A stretch of 64,000 bases of DNA from Vulcanisaeta souniana JCM 11219 (GCF_026000775.1 NZ_AP026830.1:310001-374000); one strand, 5' to 3'; positions 43,084 to 52,454 are shown, numbered from the stretch's first letter. Program-made: numbers and translations. Notes: a model not told the origin generated them from the sequence alone.

Positions 43084-43932
43084 CTAGGTCCTTTTGATAA
43101 TTCTTATACCAAGTCTATTGAGGGCCTCTGTAACTACTTTCCTGGTTTCATTATCGATGGACTTCCAACTTACGTAAGCCTTGGTCGGCTTGTCGATCAT
43201 CATTTTAACAGCCTTTATTATCATGTCCTCGGTCACCGGCTTAATGTACTTTGGTATTGCGTGCCCTATGTCAGTCTCACCGCTGATTATTCTATTATCC
43301 ATAGTTAGGTAATGGAGATCCCCAATGGATATTGAGGGTTCACTATTACTCACTAATTTGCCGTCGAGGAACTCATTAACCACATGATAAAGTAGCTCCC
43401 AGCCCCTACTCACAGACCAATCGTTTTCGCTACTTCCCTGTTCAACGAAGGTCACCGGCATCGATTCAATGGTTGGCCCATGATGGGTAGCCTCAACATG
43501 GCACTCAAAGTTTTCCAATCCATACTCATGCCTTACCCTGCATAATTCCCTGTAGAATGCCGTGATGGTGTGCGGGTTGGCCAGTGATATGGTGTTTGGT
43601 TTGCCGCCAAGTTCTGCCGTGCTCCAGTTACCCGTGACGTGTGACGTGAACATGGGCCTTGGGTTTTTCATTGCATGGCGACTGACGAAAATTAACTCCT
43701 GCAGTTTCTCGGGAATTCTTTGCAGTAGTTCCTCTAGATCATCCAGGTAAACAATATCCCTATCCAACGCGTAAAACGCTAGGTTACCCCCTAGGTCATA
43801 AACCTCGTAACTACCCATGTTTAGTCTATACTTGAGGTTCCCATTTTTGTTGAATATTTCAAAGACACCCCTTGATACTGGGTCAACCTTACTAAATACA
43901 ATACCATACATACGCGTCTCAACTAAATCCAT
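43084..43932 (-). CDS. dtdA: D-aminoacyl-tRNA deacylase, archaeal type
   Basis: A 282-residue archaeal DtdA (Dtd2), which removes D-amino acids from tRNA. Recognisable are FVSRHAMKNPRPMFTSHVTGNW, LANPHTITAFYRELC, FECHVEATHHGPTIESMP and FVEQGSSENDW, which contain the conserved His and Glu residues. The SIGDLHYL ... IGHAIPKY part is the one found as a fragment at 34 kb. It follows pheT on the minus strand with a 20-base gap. Confidence 0.88.
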   Translation of the reverse strand: MDLVETRMYGIVFSKVDPVSRGVFEIFNKNGNLKYRLNMGSYEVYDLGGNLAFYALDRDIVYLDDLEELLQRIPEKLQELIFVSRHAMKNPRPMFTSHVTGNWSTAELGGKPNTISLANPHTITAFYRELCRVRHEYGLENFECHVEATHHGPTIESMPVTFVEQGSSENDWSVSRGWELLYHVVNEFLDGKLVSNSEPSISIGDLHYLTMDNRIISGETDIGHAIPKYIKPVTEDMIIKAVKMMIDKPTKAYVSWKSIDNETRKVVTEALNRLGIRIIKRT

Positions 43933-43952
43933 AGCGCTTCTACCCTTATTAA

Positions 43953-45614
43953 TTATTCCTGCTTCAATAACTCATTAAGTTTAATCTCACTAATAACAAC
44001 GGGATACTCTAGGTCGAACGATATTATTACGTCTGGTCTTAATTCCATAACAAAGCCAACGTCTTTAGTTCCTACGTATATGCATGCGGTCCTCTCGGGT
44101 AGGCCTGATGGTACTTCGCATGGATTAAGTGAGTAATTAATGCCGAGGCTTGTGAACATTGTCCTTAATGTAGAAAGACCATCTGTGAGCGTTATCTCAG
44201 GTCCACTGATGAGGTAACTAAGCACTAGGTCCTCCCTAACCCCCACCTCCCTGTCCTGGTCCGGCGTTGCCGTATAACCCACCTCAAAGATCCTGAGGCC
44301 GCCCTCAATTAGGGCCTTATTCCTAGCCGCAATCTCCATCAGTTGAGGCCATATGTGGTCCCTAATAACGGTGTAGAGCTCTGACTTGGGGTTATCGACC
44401 TCCACAAGCTCCCTTTGGTCCATGGTCCTCCTTATCATGACGTCCCTATTACTCATCATGTAATTGAGAACCTCCTGGAAACCAAGTCCTATCATTAGGT
44501 CCCTCACTAGGTCAGTGAACATGCTTAATCCATACCGCGCACCCCTAACAGGCTGGGATGGTAATTCCTTTGGTATTTTGTCATAGCCATAGGCCACTGC
44601 GACATCCTCCGCAAGATCCACTGGGTGAAGTACGTTAAACCTGTACGGAGCAACCTTAACCAGCAATTCCTTGTCCTCATCTACAGCATCGTGCCTAGAC
44701 ATAAGTAGGTAATTCATGACATCATCCTTACTAAGGTTGAGACCTAGGTAATCGTTCACGAAGTTTATGGTTAACCTAAACTCAAGGGGGTTCAGTGCTG
44801 GGGACTCCGTGGTACCCCATGGAGCTTCCACATTAATTACCTCAACAGTCCTTGAGGAGCTTCTCTCGAGTAGATTGTATGTTAGGACGGCAAGTATTGA
44901 CTTGGCGAGTTTTAGGTCTGTTGCGGTTACATCGATTAGTACATTCCTCGTCTTCTCCGTGACCTTAAAGTCTTCACTACCAAGCACGGGTATTATCACG
45001 AGAACCCTACCCTCAGAATCAACTAGTATTGGTACCTTACCCTCATAAACAGCGTATTTACCGTATAACCTCCCCTTTTCCATCCCCTCAATAACCTCGG
45101 CCCCACTCAACTCCCTATCACTCTCCAGGGGCCTATACCTAATGGCATCAAGTTTCTCAAGCCTATACGTGAGAGGTGGCTTAATCTTATCAGCATCGTA
45201 GAAACCAATGGCCATCTTCCTCCTATCTCTACCATACGTCGCGTGCAGCTTCTCCTGTAGTTGAATCATCTGCCTAATGGCCTCGTCATTAAGCCTTAGG
45301 TCACGTACAATGCCCATCATTATGTACGGTCTATTAGGAACGTCCTCAGCAACCAACCTAAAGCCAGAAGTAATCATGTTGAGCCTAGGGAGACCAACCT
45401 CAATCCTCAGCAATCCCCTGAGCGACCTGGCTATGCCCTCGACAGAGAGTAGGTCGGGCCTATCGTGGGTAGTTTCAAACATCACATCATCGCCAGAGAC
45501 GCCCTCAACCTCGCCCTTAAGCCTATTCAAAAGAGTAATGAGCTCCTCCTCACCACTGAAGTACTTACCCAATAAACCCTCTAGGTCGCTTCGCTTAAAT
45601 GTAATTATAGGCAT
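43953..45614 (-). CDS. pheT: Phenylalanyl-tRNA synthetase, beta subunit
   Basis: A 553-residue archaeal-type beta subunit. The B1/B3-B4 region shows VSGDDVMFETTHDRPDLLSVEGIARSLRG, and the B5/catalytic-like part YRFNVLHPVDLAEDVAVAYGYDKIPKELP. It partners PheS (24.8 kb). It is on the opposite strand and far away, as often in archaea where the two genes are split. Confidence 0.93.
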   Translation of the reverse strand: MPIITFKRSDLEGLLGKYFSGEEELITLLNRLKGEVEGVSGDDVMFETTHDRPDLLSVEGIARSLRGLLRIEVGLPRLNMITSGFRLVAEDVPNRPYIMMGIVRDLRLNDEAIRQMIQLQEKLHATYGRDRRKMAIGFYDADKIKPPLTYRLEKLDAIRYRPLESDRELSGAEVIEGMEKGRLYGKYAVYEGKVPILVDSEGRVLVIIPVLGSEDFKVTEKTRNVLIDVTATDLKLAKSILAVLTYNLLERSSSRTVEVINVEAPWGTTESPALNPLEFRLTINFVNDYLGLNLSKDDVMNYLLMSRHDAVDEDKELLVKVAPYRFNVLHPVDLAEDVAVAYGYDKIPKELPSQPVRGARYGLSMFTDLVRDLMIGLGFQEVLNYMMSNRDVMIRRTMDQRELVEVDNPKSELYTVIRDHIWPQLMEIAARNKALIEGGLRIFEVGYTATPDQDREVGVREDLVLSYLISGPEITLTDGLSTLRTMFTSLGINYSLNPCEVPSGLPERTACIYVGTKDVGFVMELRPDVIISFDLEYPVVISEIKLNELLKQE

Positions 45615-45668
45615 TCAGTTTTCGAGACAACAAAACCTATTAAGCATTTTGATCATGATTACTAAGTA

Positions 45669-46265
45669 ATGAGGCCCCATCTAATTATCGTCCTGGTCAT
45701 AATTATAATAACCATGGCGATGATCATAGGCACCTTGCAATATGCACGGAGAGGGGTTACGAAGGCGATTTCTATAGGCCTTGTGAAGGTTCCATCTAAT
45801 GCACCAAGGATCATTGTAAAGTCAGTATTCAACAATGGTTCCCAAATACCCATCAATTACACGTGTAATGGATTGGATGTGTCAATACCGTTGTACATAA
45901 GTAATGTACCCAACAACACCAAGTCATTAATGGTCATTATGGAGGACCTAGATGCGCCGAATGGTATCTTCGTACATTGGGTCCTCTATGATGTGCCGCC
46001 GAATGTTACCGAGATACCGCAGGGAGTATCGGCTCAGTATTACGTGCCTGGTGTTGGGTATCAGGGATTGAATGATTTTGGTAAGGTCGGTTATGGAGGA
46101 CCATGTCCACCTGCCGGTCCTCCACATGAGTACGTAATCATAGTACTAGCCCTGAATAGGGAAATAGCCCCGAGTGAGGGTGTTAGTGATTTGGATCTAA
46201 TTAATGCTGTGGGTGTGAATGATATTGTTGGATATGGCGTTTTAACGGGGTATTATGGTGGCTAG
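45669..46265 (+). CDS. PEBP/YbhB-YbcL family protein with N-terminal membrane anchor
   Basis: A 198-residue protein: a membrane helix (~4-22), then a phosphatidylethanolamine-binding-protein fold with MEDLDAPNGIFVHWVLYDVPP and GKVGYGGPCPPAGPPHEYVI, the ligand-pocket motifs DxD and GPxPP/H. Bacterial and archaeal PEBPs have no firm role. The anchor places it at the cell surface. Its stop overlaps by four bases the stop of the convergent ThermoDBP-like gene. Confidence 0.85.
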   Translation: MRPHLIIVLVIIIITMAMIIGTLQYARRGVTKAISIGLVKVPSNAPRIIVKSVFNNGSQIPINYTCNGLDVSIPLYISNVPNNTKSLMVIMEDLDAPNGIFVHWVLYDVPPNVTEIPQGVSAQYYVPGVGYQGLNDFGKVGYGGPCPPAGPPHEYVIIVLALNREIAPSEGVSDLDLINAVGVNDIVGYGVLTGYYGG

Positions 46266-46909
46266 GTTAGTCCCACTATGCGTTTGATTTCCTCGAGTTT
46301 CTTTCTCAATTCCTCATTCTCCGCCATCAATCTACTATTCTCATTGGCTAATTCATTAATTCTCTTGGTTAATTCCTCCCTCTTCAACTTATTAGTTTCC
46401 TCACCGCCGGTTCCTGTAACACCCAACTCTCTACACTTCTCGGCAATCCTATCGCTCCTTACCCAGTAAATAACCCGCGTGCTCTCCCTGTCCCACTTGA
46501 GTTCTCCAGTGTCAATGTTAAGTTCAAGTGTTGTTGATATTGCGAAGACATCACCACGTTCAAGCTTGTACCTAGGAACGACCTCATCAAAAAACCAACT
46601 CTTCATTGAATCAAATACATTATCCAGTGAATCCTTGAACTCTTGGGAATTCCTAATTCTTCTGAATATTTCATTTGCCTTGTCCTCGGGGAATTTAGAT
46701 CTTAAACTGCCGCCAATGGCGCCAAAGAGGAGCCTGAAGAAGTCCGGCCTTCCCTCCCTACCGTACTTACCGAATAATTTAGCAGCCGAGGTCTTACCGG
46801 TTACCCACCTAATCTTTAGAATATTACCTCTAACTAACTCGGCGGATACGCCTCCCCTCTCTAACTCCTCCTCGCCACCGGCCTCCTCCCTTCTCTCTTC
46901 ACCACTCAT
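46262..46909 (-). CDS. ThermoDBP-like single-stranded-DNA-binding protein (candidate)
   Basis: A 215-residue protein: an acidic flexible N-terminus (1-25), a folded domain (~28-160) with VRGNILKIRWVTGKTSAAKLFGKYGR and aromatic-rich strands, and a C-terminal leucine-zipper-like coiled coil (~175-212, KLKREELTKRINELANENS). Thermoproteales lack usual SSB/RPA proteins and use ThermoDBP, which has this arrangement of a binding domain and a dimerising coiled coil. The match is from memory of the family layout, not a search. If right, it protects single-stranded DNA in replication and repair. Confidence 0.65.
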   Translation of the reverse strand: MSGEERREEAGGEEELERGGVSAELVRGNILKIRWVTGKTSAAKLFGKYGREGRPDFFRLLFGAIGGSLRSKFPEDKANEIFRRIRNSQEFKDSLDNVFDSMKSWFFDEVVPRYKLERGDVFAISTTLELNIDTGELKWDRESTRVIYWVRSDRIAEKCRELGVTGTGGEETNKLKREELTKRINELANENSRLMAENEELRKKLEEIKRIVGLT

Positions 46910-47048
46910 GAATTAAATAAATAACTATTTTTAATAAAAACCTTTCACCGCATGATTATTAGTAATATATTAATTTTATTATGGTTGTAGAGCTAATGAA
47001 GTATTTTAGTGATTAACTTTTTAAACAATTGATTAAACAATAAATCAA

Positions 47049-47789
47049 ATGCGGGCAGGTAGAAGGTTAGTTAAGGTTGATGAGCAGTTGGAGGCGGTGG
47101 AGTTCATAAACACCGCAAAGTCTATATACGGCTTATCATACAGGGAATTATCGCAAATACTGGGTATACCAGAGAGCCTGCTGTGTAGGTATGCCAATGG
47201 TGATTTACTGCCCTCGCTGGATACAGTTAGCGTGATAAAGGATAGACTGAAGTCAATGTTGGATCTCACGGAGGTCCTGAGAAGGAATGTTGTAATGAAG
47301 GACGGCTTTGTTGATCTAAATAATGTCCTGTTTAACCCATACATACTAAGACTTTATCAAAGAAGGATTAGGGAGTTCTTCTCTGATTTACCAATTAACA
47401 AGGTATTAACAGCGGCAACCGACGGGATACCTCTCTCGGTAATGGCATCCTATGCCCTAAATGCAAGACTCGCCATAGCCAAGCAGTATAAGGACATAGC
47501 CACAGAGGATTTTTACGAGGTTGGTTACATAGCCGACTCACCGCCACGTAGAGTCTCCCTATACCTACCAAAGCACCTACTGGAGAAGGGTGACGAGGTC
47601 TTGATCGTTGATGACATAGTCAGGACCGGAAGAACGCTAAATGCACTGGTGGAGATGATAAATAATGCAGGCGCCCATCTTGCCGGCGTCTCAGTCCTAA
47701 TATCAATGAGTAACTCATGGGTTGAAAAAATGAGGGACAGGAATGTACGCATAGACATAATACTGGATCTAGGCAGTATGAGGACCTAA
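47049..47789 (+). CDS. GfcR-like regulator: HTH plus phosphoribosyltransferase domain
   Basis: A 246-residue protein. Residues ~10-55 form a helix-turn-helix (YGLSYRELSQILGIPESLLCRYANG). The rest is a type I phosphoribosyltransferase with VLIVDDIVRTGRT (about 184-196), the PRPP-binding motif. This fusion is known in archaea as a transcription regulator of sugar metabolism (GfcR of haloarchaea) and was once annotated as PyrE-like. PRPP or a nucleotide may be the ligand. Targets here are unknown. Confidence 0.75.
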   Translation: MRAGRRLVKVDEQLEAVEFINTAKSIYGLSYRELSQILGIPESLLCRYANGDLLPSLDTVSVIKDRLKSMLDLTEVLRRNVVMKDGFVDLNNVLFNPYILRLYQRRIREFFSDLPINKVLTAATDGIPLSVMASYALNARLAIAKQYKDIATEDFYEVGYIADSPPRRVSLYLPKHLLEKGDEVLIVDDIVRTGRTLNALVEMINNAGAHLAGVSVLISMSNSWVEKMRDRNVRIDIILDLGSMRT

Positions 47790-47852
47790 ATCATAAGCGG
47801 CAATCAAGAGGAACTGACAGCAGACAATGAGGGATAAGTTATTAAGCATCAC

Positions 47853-49268
47853 GTGATCAATGGACCCGTGGTATTCATCAATTATGAAACACTGATTATG
47901 ATAATATATATGGTAATAACGTTCGTGTCCTTCTACCCGATAACATATCAATTACTAATAATCAAGAGAGGGATTAGGAAGCACGATGAAACACCGAGCA
48001 CCGAGGGTTTGAATATGGAAAACAGGAGTAGGGTTAGGGTATTCATAGTAGTTCCTGCGAAGTCCGAACCCCTCGACCTAATAGAGTCATCCATGAGTAG
48101 GTTATCATCACTAGGTAATGAATTTAACATCACCTATGTACTGGATAATTATGATAATGAGACAATAAGCATCATCAAGGCCCTAGGAAGTAAGTACGGT
48201 TTTAAGGTAATACACAGGGAAAAACCGAGGGGGTTCAAGGGTGGCGCACTGAACCACGTGATTAAGAGATTGGGGCTTAACGATGAGGATTACATGCTTG
48301 TACTCGACATAGACTCCGTAATTAGCACAGACACACTTAGGGAATTACAGAGGTTTCTTGGCTCAGCAAGTGCAGTGGTGCCTCGTTGGACCACCATTAA
48401 TAGGAATGATTCATTATTAGCCCGCGGGCAATGGCTCGGCTACCTATTCTTCTTCAGAGTTTTCAAGGCACTTGATAACCTGGTCAATTGGGTCCCAATA
48501 CTTGGCAGTGGGTCTCTGGTCAGCGTTGGCGCGGTTAGGAGGGTTGGTTATTGGCCTGAGGATGTTCTTGAGGATGTTGAATTAGGCGTTAAGTTCTTCA
48601 CGGGAAACTTAAGGGTTAAATACAGTGATAATGCCCAGGTGCAGGTAGAGGTCCCTGTTAATTACATGGGTTTCCTCAGACAACAGCTTAGGTGGAGTCT
48701 CGGCGTGGGTAGGGTAATTAGGAGGTACTTCTGGCAGGTACTGCGTAGGAGACATGGAAGTACAGTAATGCTTTACCTGGGTCAGTACCTCGCCTACATA
48801 CTTCAATTAATTTCAATACTAATGCTTGCCATAATCGACATCATAGGCCTAAGAATACCACTATGGGTCTTCGCGTCATTATTAGTACTTGTAGTACCGT
48901 CACTGGCACTGTACCTATACAACCTGATTGATCTTGATAGGGAATACGGTGGTGATCCCCGTAGGGACGTATTCGCAATAAACAGTGTTAACCTAGCCTT
49001 CATAATGGCGCTACCCAGGATAGCCATTGCAAACCTAATGGGGCTACTCGGTATTGGCAGTATTGAGTGGGTACCAACACCGAAGGGTTCCCGTAAATGG
49101 TCCAGGGAAGGCATAAACCTATTACCCGAGTTCCTAATGACGTCAATAGTAATCATAGCATTCATCTTCTCCGTAATACACCTAACGCTATTGAACATGT
49201 TAATAACACTACCGTACCTCGCGGGGTACGTAAGGGGACTTTGGAGGGTAATCAACGGTACACTATGA
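47853..49268 (+). CDS. Membrane-bound GT2 family glycosyltransferase
   Basis: A 471-residue processive glycosyltransferase. An N-terminal membrane helix leads into the GT-A domain with VVPAKSE, LVLDIDSVIS (metal-binding Asp residues), EDVELGVK (acceptor/catalytic Asp) and QQLRW, the Q-x-x-R-W motif of cellulose/hyaluronan synthase-like enzymes. Four or five helices follow. It probably makes a surface polysaccharide or glycolipid from a nucleotide sugar. GTG 47853 is the start used. Its neighbours give no substrate hint. Confidence 0.87.
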   Translation: MINGPVVFINYETLIMIIYMVITFVSFYPITYQLLIIKRGIRKHDETPSTEGLNMENRSRVRVFIVVPAKSEPLDLIESSMSRLSSLGNEFNITYVLDNYDNETISIIKALGSKYGFKVIHREKPRGFKGGALNHVIKRLGLNDEDYMLVLDIDSVISTDTLRELQRFLGSASAVVPRWTTINRNDSLLARGQWLGYLFFFRVFKALDNLVNWVPILGSGSLVSVGAVRRVGYWPEDVLEDVELGVKFFTGNLRVKYSDNAQVQVEVPVNYMGFLRQQLRWSLGVGRVIRRYFWQVLRRRHGSTVMLYLGQYLAYILQLISILMLAIIDIIGLRIPLWVFASLLVLVVPSLALYLYNLIDLDREYGGDPRRDVFAINSVNLAFIMALPRIAIANLMGLLGIGSIEWVPTPKGSRKWSREGINLLPEFLMTSIVIIAFIFSVIHLTLLNMLITLPYLAGYVRGLWRVINGTL

Positions 49269-49270
49269 AA

Positions 49271-49909
49271 CTAGATATAATCAAGTATACCGCCTCTCTC
49301 ACTCTTATTAATTAATGACCTGACCTTCCTCAAGTCATCCTCAATAACCTCCCTTAGCCTCGGATTATAGAGAGCCGCTGCTGGGTGATAGGTCGGGAGA
49401 ACCTTAGCACTAACATCACCAATTCTGGCGGTAAATACCTTACCTCTAATACTACTTATGTTTGACACGGACTTCTCTGGGTAGCCAGCCATTGTGAGGA
49501 CCTCCCTGGCGCTATGCCTGCCAAGGCATACAATTACCTGGGGTTTAATCATGAGTATCTGAGTCACGAGATATGGTCTACATGCATCAACCTCATCCTC
49601 TTCAGGATCCCTATTATTGGGCGGCCTGCACTTAACAACATTAGTAATGTAAACCTCTTCCCTCATAATACCCACATTACCCAACAACTTAGTTAGCAGT
49701 TGACCGGCGGCACCCACAAAGGGCCTACCCTCCTCATCCTCCCTCTCGCCAGGTGCTTCACCTATCAACATGATCCTTGCATTTAATGGGCCCTCACCCG
49801 GAACAACCCTCTTCCTTGTACTGTATAATTTACACTTGGTACAATTAAGCATTAAATTCACCAGCTCATCATAATTAGCAACGTTAATCCTGAGTTTAAT
49901 GATATCCAT
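49271..49909 (-). CDS. Family 4 uracil-DNA glycosylase
   Basis: About 212 residues. Motif GEAPGEREDEEGRPFVGAAG binds and cleaves uracil, YNPRLR/HPAAALYNPRLR is the family-specific loop, and four cysteines (two in NCTKCKLY, two in KCRPPNNR ... DAC) hold a [4Fe-4S] cluster. It removes uracil from DNA, important at high temperature. ATG 49909 is preferred; TTG 49921 would add four residues and overlap the upstream small gene. Confidence 0.92.
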   Translation of the reverse strand: MDIIKLRINVANYDELVNLMLNCTKCKLYSTRKRVVPGEGPLNARIMLIGEAPGEREDEEGRPFVGAAGQLLTKLLGNVGIMREEVYITNVVKCRPPNNRDPEEDEVDACRPYLVTQILMIKPQVIVCLGRHSAREVLTMAGYPEKSVSNISSIRGKVFTARIGDVSAKVLPTYHPAAALYNPRLREVIEDDLRKVRSLINKSERGGILDYI

Positions 49910-49917
49910 AAAGCGAC

Positions 49918-50100
49918 TCAATTAAGATCAAAGGCAGGCTGGATTTTAATTTTGCCTTTACAATTATTCAACTTGGTATTTCTCAGGCACATACTTAATT
50001 GGCCCAGTAAGGGTTCGCAGTAAATAGGTGGTGCCACGGTGAAGATCACGGTATGGGCCTTGCCGTATACAATTACTATTTGCCTCAATGCGCAGAACAT
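49918..50100 (-). CDS. Small protein, unknown (60 aa)
   Basis: A 60-residue frame from ATG 50100 with VIVYGKAHTVIFTVAPPIYC and three further cysteines, between rps6e and the uracil-DNA glycosylase gene on the same strand. The ORF could be extended to 50211 but that overlaps rps6e, so the ATG after the rps6e stop is preferred. Composition looks protein-like, and tight spacing suggests translation with its neighbours. Family not recognised. Confidence 0.45.
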   Translation of the reverse strand: MFCALRQIVIVYGKAHTVIFTVAPPIYCEPLLGQLSMCLRNTKLNNCKGKIKIQPAFDLN

Positions 50101-50146
50101 ACCTGGTGTTATTGACTGTGCAATTTTATGCCAGAACAAGTGGGAA

Positions 50147-50602
50147 TTATTGCTGTTTTTCCTCGGCCTTTTGTTCACCACCGCTGAGCTTTTGAAGTTC
50201 CTTGTCGCCAAGTGGTATTATCGGGCCTTCCTTCCAGTCCTTTGGGTAGATTAGGATTGCGTTTACCTGGACTATTTGGTCACTTATTGTATTACCCCTA
50301 ACGAGCTTCCTCTTCCTCATGCCGCGCCTCTCAGGGTGATATCCAAGCCCCTCATTCATTAGCAAGTACTTCTTCACGGCGCCCTCTATGTTTGGGAGCA
50401 TTGGAGCGCCATCAATCCCACTGCCGCCCGTAATCCTTATCTTAAAACCAGGCGGTAGCTCAAGAACCTCCTTTACTGCGCCTCCATCAATCTCATCACC
50501 AATCCTTAAACCCACGAACCTCTGAGCAATTGGATCCTTAACCTCCAGTTGCTTAGCCCTTCCGCTCACTGGATCGTTAAGCACTAGCTTAAACGTAGGC
50601 AT
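50147..50602 (-). CDS. rps6e: 30S ribosomal protein S6e (eS6)
   Basis: A 151-residue eS6. The start MPTFKLVLNDPVSGRAKQLEV, the motif GLRIGDEIDG, PGFKIRITGGSGIDGAPMLPN and GMRKRKLVRGNTIS are typical. The C-terminal tail is Lys/Glu/Gln-rich. It binds 16S rRNA in the small subunit. Confidence 0.93.
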   Translation of the reverse strand: MPTFKLVLNDPVSGRAKQLEVKDPIAQRFVGLRIGDEIDGGAVKEVLELPPGFKIRITGGSGIDGAPMLPNIEGAVKKYLLMNEGLGYHPERRGMRKRKLVRGNTISDQIVQVNAILIYPKDWKEGPIIPLGDKELQKLSGGEQKAEEKQQ

Positions 50603-50732
50603 TGACTTGAGCGTAGATAGGGGCTATTAAAATGCTTCTATCGTTATGAATAATCAGTATTTTGATATAAAATGTCATATTTTTGAAATAAAAGTATTTA
50701 AAAATAACAGATAGCCTAGATTTGTGACTAGT

Positions 50733-52109
50733 ATGGGTAGTAAGTCCCTGAAAATTCAGGTTGGTGCTACAAACCTTAAGCCAATGTGGGTGGTGGCATC
50801 AATACTTTTGGTGGGTGCCCTAGCAATGCTTGTGGGTGGTGTCGTCATGCAATTAGTATATCACATAATCCTTGCACCATTGTGGGTCGGCATCTTTGCA
50901 GGGATATTATTATCAATTCCTCTAGAAATTTGGGACTTCTCTAATCCAGATGTCATAATTAAGGCAATAACCCTAAAGGATAGACTATTAATGGTATGCT
51001 TTGGTTTAGTCATAGGACTTGGCGCAATACTACTCTACGCACTTAACCTATTTGTTCCTGCGCTACACTGGGGCATTAAGGCATTCTTCGTACCTGGTGT
51101 CGTAATTGGAGGCTTAATATTCGGTATCGGTGTAGCCATCGCCGGTTACTTCCCAGGCACCATCTGGATTGCGCTCGGTCAAGGAAGAAGAGATGCCGTA
51201 TACGCCGTGGTTGGTGGATTACTGGGTGCCTTGACCTGGTCATTAATATTTGGGCAGGCGAGGTACTTCTTCTGGGATACCCTTAACTTTGGTCCAATAA
51301 CGTGGCCCACACTATTTGGTTTAACGACTAAGGTCGATGAGTTAATTGTAGCTGTGGTATTTGGCATTTTAATGATTAGTATGTGGTTATTCATACCAAG
51401 AAGGCAAGGTGGCAAGGCATGCGTGCTCCACCTAACTGGTAAGACTAGGGAGGTGATGCCGCTTGAGGATGAAATTAGCGAGTTTAAGGAGGATTATCCG
51501 AAAATACCTGACTATGTAATTGAGGCTGTCTCCGTTCAGCAGCCCCGTTCATCAAGGATAATATTCGCGCTTGCCTTCGACTTCACGCTAGTGGCGGTCG
51601 CGGTAATCGTGCTTAGACAGATATTCGGCGAGTCAACTACATACACATGGATATGGGCACAAATACTATACTTCATAAACCCGCACTGGGCCGCTAGCTT
51701 ACCCTATTTCCAGTTATTTGGTGGATTAAAAATAGTTAACGGTGTCCCTGTTAATAAGCCGTTTAGTGAGATCGGTTGGGAACCACTTTCTGACCTAGGC
51801 ACTTTCCTTGGCGGCCTAATATCATCAATCCTCATAACAAGGAGGTTCATGGCGTTTAAGCCATGGGCACCGCACATATGGAGGAATAGGTTCGGTAATA
51901 CGTCGGGACTTAGGGCCCTAGCATCATTCATAGGAGCCTACCTAGTATTATTCGGTGCTAGAATGGCCAATGGTTGCGCTAGCGGTCATATTTTGAGCGG
52001 GAATTTACAGATGGCTGTTAGTAGCTTCGTGTTCTTCATCGCCGTGATAATAGGCGCAATTATCATGGCATATGCACTGTATGGTTTGAAACCATGGACT
52101 TCAAGGTAA
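50733..52109 (+). CDS. YeeE/YedE-family sulfur (thiosulfate) transporter
   Basis: About 458 residues with ten or more membrane helices. Two internal halves each carry the YeeE/YedE pattern; ARMANGCASGHILSG near the end has the conserved cysteine used for thiosulfate passage in the TsuA/YeeE family, and GIAVAGYFPGTIWIALGQG fits the first half without an obvious cysteine. The likely substrate is thiosulfate or another sulfur compound. GTG 50724 is three codons upstream of the chosen ATG. The small OsmC-like gene follows. Confidence 0.82.
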   Translation: MGSKSLKIQVGATNLKPMWVVASILLVGALAMLVGGVVMQLVYHIILAPLWVGIFAGILLSIPLEIWDFSNPDVIIKAITLKDRLLMVCFGLVIGLGAILLYALNLFVPALHWGIKAFFVPGVVIGGLIFGIGVAIAGYFPGTIWIALGQGRRDAVYAVVGGLLGALTWSLIFGQARYFFWDTLNFGPITWPTLFGLTTKVDELIVAVVFGILMISMWLFIPRRQGGKACVLHLTGKTREVMPLEDEISEFKEDYPKIPDYVIEAVSVQQPRSSRIIFALAFDFTLVAVAVIVLRQIFGESTTYTWIWAQILYFINPHWAASLPYFQLFGGLKIVNGVPVNKPFSEIGWEPLSDLGTFLGGLISSILITRRFMAFKPWAPHIWRNRFGNTSGLRALASFIGAYLVLFGARMANGCASGHILSGNLQMAVSSFVFFIAVIIGAIIMAYALYGLKPWTSR

Positions 52110-52163
52110 TTGCACAAAACATGTGGAATCTCCCTTAAAAATCATTAAAATCCTTGTTTTACC

Positions 52164-52454
52164 ATGATTATAAGGTTTTACAGAAAGGATTCCGACTATT
52201 ACGTTGAGGTTAATGGAATAACGATCAAGGTTAATGGGACAAGGCCCATTGACTACCTCCTAGTCGCATTAGTGTATGGACTTGGTGTTCGCTTTATTGA
52301 TAAGTATGGTGTTGATGAGTACGTTATTAATTGCGAAATAGCTAATGATGAACTTAGGTGCGATGTTAATTGTAGTGGGTTTGAAAATAGGTGCCTTGTG
52401 TACAGGTTATTAACACGCGGCAGTTTAATGCTTAGGTGCTTAACTCAATCATGA
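52164..52454 (+). CDS. Small OsmC-like or unknown protein
   Basis: A 96-residue protein. The N-terminal half (YVEVNGITIKVNGTRPIDYLLVALVYGLG) resembles the first half of an OsmC-fold peroxidase, which is a known partner of sulfur-transfer genes. The second half has four cysteines, including CDVNCSG. The full OsmC fold is not present. It is 55 bases downstream of the YeeE gene, so a role in sulfur trafficking is possible. The 3' end overlaps exonuclease III by 23 bases. Confidence 0.45.
   Translation: MIIRFYRKDSDYYVEVNGITIKVNGTRPIDYLLVALVYGLGVRFIDKYGVDEYVINCEIANDELRCDVNCSGFENRCLVYRLLTRGSLMLRCLTQS

Noticed and set aside
50101-50211. Longer 97-aa form of the small protein beside rps6e
   Set aside because: The added residues overlap the rps6e coding end, and an ATG follows the rps6e stop.
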